Part shown: piece by piece, positions 19,801 to 20,883 of the stretch
How the letters are laid out: each line of letters begins with the position of its first letter
How positions within the stretch are numbered: position 1 is the first letter of the stretch
DNA from: Thermomucor indicae-seudaticae
Taxonomy: Eukaryota; Mucoromycota; Mucoromycetes; Mucorales; Lichtheimiaceae
Direction: 5' to 3'
DNA: 20,883 nucleotides
NCBI GenBank assembly: GCA_000787465.1
Contig: JSYX01000611.1
Span: 1-20,883 of the forward strand
Position numbers and translations under genes: made by a program
The notes under the pieces: model-generated
What the model saw: the letters and a program-made list of their open reading frames with translations, nothing else
Told to the model about the DNA's origin: nothing
Databases searched by the model: none

Positions 19801-20376
19801 CGTGCGCAAACCCATCTAATAACGGGTGTTACACAACAGAGCGTTTGCATGTTTTCAAGTTCTCTTTTACCGTTTGATCCAGCAATACAAGAGTACGCAC
19901 GCGAGCCATTTCTACAACGTCTGAAGAGCCATAAATGACGATCTGCGGGTCGGATTCGCAAAGATCGATAATGATCCGACAGCATAATTGGGAGCCAATT
20001 TCCTCAAGACCTTTGGATAATTCCTTGCCAGAGCGATAGATGCAGTCGGGGTTCACGGATTGAATAACCACCTTGGTCTATTTATTACGTATTATTGTCA
20101 AGGCCTCCACCCCGCACCCAATGTACCGAGTAAGACTTTTACCTCAACCACACCTTCACGTAGCAAGGATTCTCTAGAAAGGAGCGTGACTTCCAAAGGA
20201 CCGCTGACGCTTACATTCAGAGCAGATTCAGGTAGTCGATTGACCAACGTGAATTGCACATTTCGGAGATTAGGATGCCGTGCAAGGAAACGATTTCGAA
20301 CGGCTGTAATCGCCGACAAGTTGTTGACGCAACCCGAGGACGCCAAGCACAGCGAGTATGCCATATAGGCATCCAT
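16810..20376 (-). CDS. Multi-KH-domain RNA-binding protein (eight exons)
   Basis: Minus-strand exons: 20376-20143, 20077-19871, 19815-19567, 19514-19412, 19346-19240, 19177-18935, 18877-17453 and 17391-16810, joining to 1049 residues. Introns are 52-65 nt; the fifth has a GC donor. KH-type modules: VIAGRRHNQLQSIMEE near 165-179; EDLRKLMRDNG...FPPLGS near 255-275; SGKKNGKVNKIMKSSGVRIKF near 402-422; the canonical RRIIGVGGKNIQRVM with GVGG at 471-474; and a degenerate one with NRHG at 557-560. Exon 2 is probably another. After about residue 600 the chain is low-complexity, Ser/Pro-rich, with two glutamine runs, as in many mRNP proteins. It likely binds mRNA in the cytoplasm (family inference). 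The overall layout recalls fungal Khd4 and yeast YLL032C, but I cannot confirm orthology. The acceptor of intron 4 was chosen at 19347 because it restores RDNGSFVAFPPLG. Confidence 0.87.
17228..17248 (-). repeat. CAG/CAA trinucleotide run coding for glutamine
   Basis: A run of five CAG-type triplets plus CAA variants encodes seven glutamines in the KH protein tail. A second mixed CAA/CAG run near 17084-17099 encodes six more. Such runs vary in length between strains. Confidence 0.8.
19178..19239 (-). other. GC-AG intron in the KH-protein gene
   Basis: The exon ends ...LNHL at TTG followed by GCAAGT; the acceptor is GTATACAG before GCT TCT GGA. Reading through meets TAA within six codons. The nearby GT at GCAAGTTTGG gives a frame that hits a stop after about 20 codons. 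Only the GC donor joins the frames (NHL-ASGVYEATFSLG). GCAAGT is the usual strong form of a GC donor, and TTGACTAG may be the branch site. Length 62 nt. Confidence 0.72.
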
Positions 20377-20771
20377 TAGTTTTGGAGAACAATCACAAGG
20401 GAAGTGCGCTGTTATTGGGAGGAAAAAGAGGAAGAGGAAAAAAAGAGAGAAGCGGTATTTTTCCCGAAACGGCAATTCACCAAAAAAACACAACGGATTT
20501 TGAGAGAGAGCAAAAAAAGCCCTTTTCCCAGAAAAGCGATCATTGTGATGGGAACCTTTTCCAAGCGCGCGCGCGCTCTCGCGGGACTTAGCTTTTCTAT
20601 GAAAATGGATAAATCTCCTTCATTTAATATCGCATACCTTTGCACGAGCTGCCCGTGACACAATATTCCAGGAGTTTTGCTTTTTATCTATGCAAGGTAT
20701 GCAGTTGTAGGCCTGCCATTTCCAAAATGTACATAGGTAAACATATTCCGTTTTTTGCGTCGAACATTTTT
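20377..20771 (-). promoter_or_regulatory. Upstream region of the KH-protein gene with CT-rich tract
   Basis: On the coding (minus) strand, 20400-20520 is strongly pyrimidine-rich (GGAGGAAAAAGAGGAAGAGG on plus), like the tracts before the other intact genes. Further out is a perfect (GC)6 at 20565-20576, a Z-DNA-prone run. No clear TATA box is seen. If the open frame at the right edge is real, this is a shared divergent promoter. Confidence 0.45.
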
Positions 20772-20883
20772 ATGTCCATGCAAGTGGATGCGAGTTGTAT
20801 TAATATCATGAGTGCTTCGAATGCGGCGCAATTCAAGTCCAGCGTGTCGTACTGTATTTCGAAGGAAGGTTTGCGCCAGCTGA
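20772..20883 (+). CDS. Possible 5' end of a divergent gene, cut by the window edge
   Basis: An ATG at 20772 opens a frame that stays open to the window end (MSMQVDASCINIMSASNAAQ then FKSSVSYCISKEGL). A GTAAAC at 20738 and TGCAAG at about 20783 could instead be an intron joining a short first exon (MYI) to the same frame. The composition looks coding, but 37 codons are too few to identify a family. The SKEGL end faintly recalls checkpoint clamp (Rad1-type) N-termini; this is not strong enough to name. Confidence 0.3.
   Translation, partial: MSMQVDASCINIMSASNAAQFKSSVSYCISKEGLRQL

Noticed and set aside
1..20883. CRISPR array, rRNA, tRNA or bacterial operon features
   Set aside because: No regularly spaced short repeats and no rRNA or tRNA pattern noticed by eye; the genes carry spliceosomal introns. 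A tRNAscan run would settle the tRNA point.

Overview
The window reads as nuclear DNA of a filamentous fungus, most likely an early-diverging Mucoromycota/Mucorales-type genome (inference). The support is short GT-AG introns of about 52-85 nt, compact genes with TATA boxes and pyrimidine-rich tracts just upstream of the starts, and a mix of intact genes with decayed transposons. There is no bacterial operon structure, no CRISPR array and no recognisable rRNA or tRNA.

Left part (1-3900) is a transposon graveyard. A Tc1/mariner-type element with 35-bp terminal inverted repeats (393-427 and 1727-1761) carries a transposase broken by two frameshifts and a stop; the codon expected to hold the third catalytic acid is destroyed. 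Directly outside its right repeat lies a decayed Fanzor-like gene (the eukaryotic relatives of TnpB RNA-guided nucleases). It keeps a VDEY motif, a CxxC...CxxC zinc ribbon and an RDGNA motif split over two frames. A second, independent zinc-ribbon fossil with the same 25-residue spacing sits on the minus strand at 10889-11021.

Middle part: a P1B copper-transporting ATPase (CCC2/ATP7 type, four CxxC metal-binding domains, 4060-7647, +) converges on a three-exon adenosine kinase (9100-7932, -). The ATPase contains an in-frame 72-nt stretch that is best explained as an intron. Between 9160 and 11650 there are only decayed sequences: a broken coding-like stretch, a diverged tandem repeat of about 350 bp, and the second Fanzor-like fossil.

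Right part: two tandem seven-exon paralogues (11699-13466 and 14303-16002, both +) encode seven-transmembrane proteins of unknown function. Intron positions and phases are identical, and a short QYQQVFQKH motif is conserved in otherwise divergent cytosolic-type tails. They converge on an eight-exon multi-KH-domain RNA-binding protein (20376-16810, -), which uses one GC-AG intron and ends in a glutamine-rich low-complexity tail. A possible divergent gene begins at the right edge.

The intact genes are independent housekeeping or signalling genes. The most unusual content is the pair of Fanzor-like fossils (one beside a mariner element) and the uncharacterised duplicated 7TM family.
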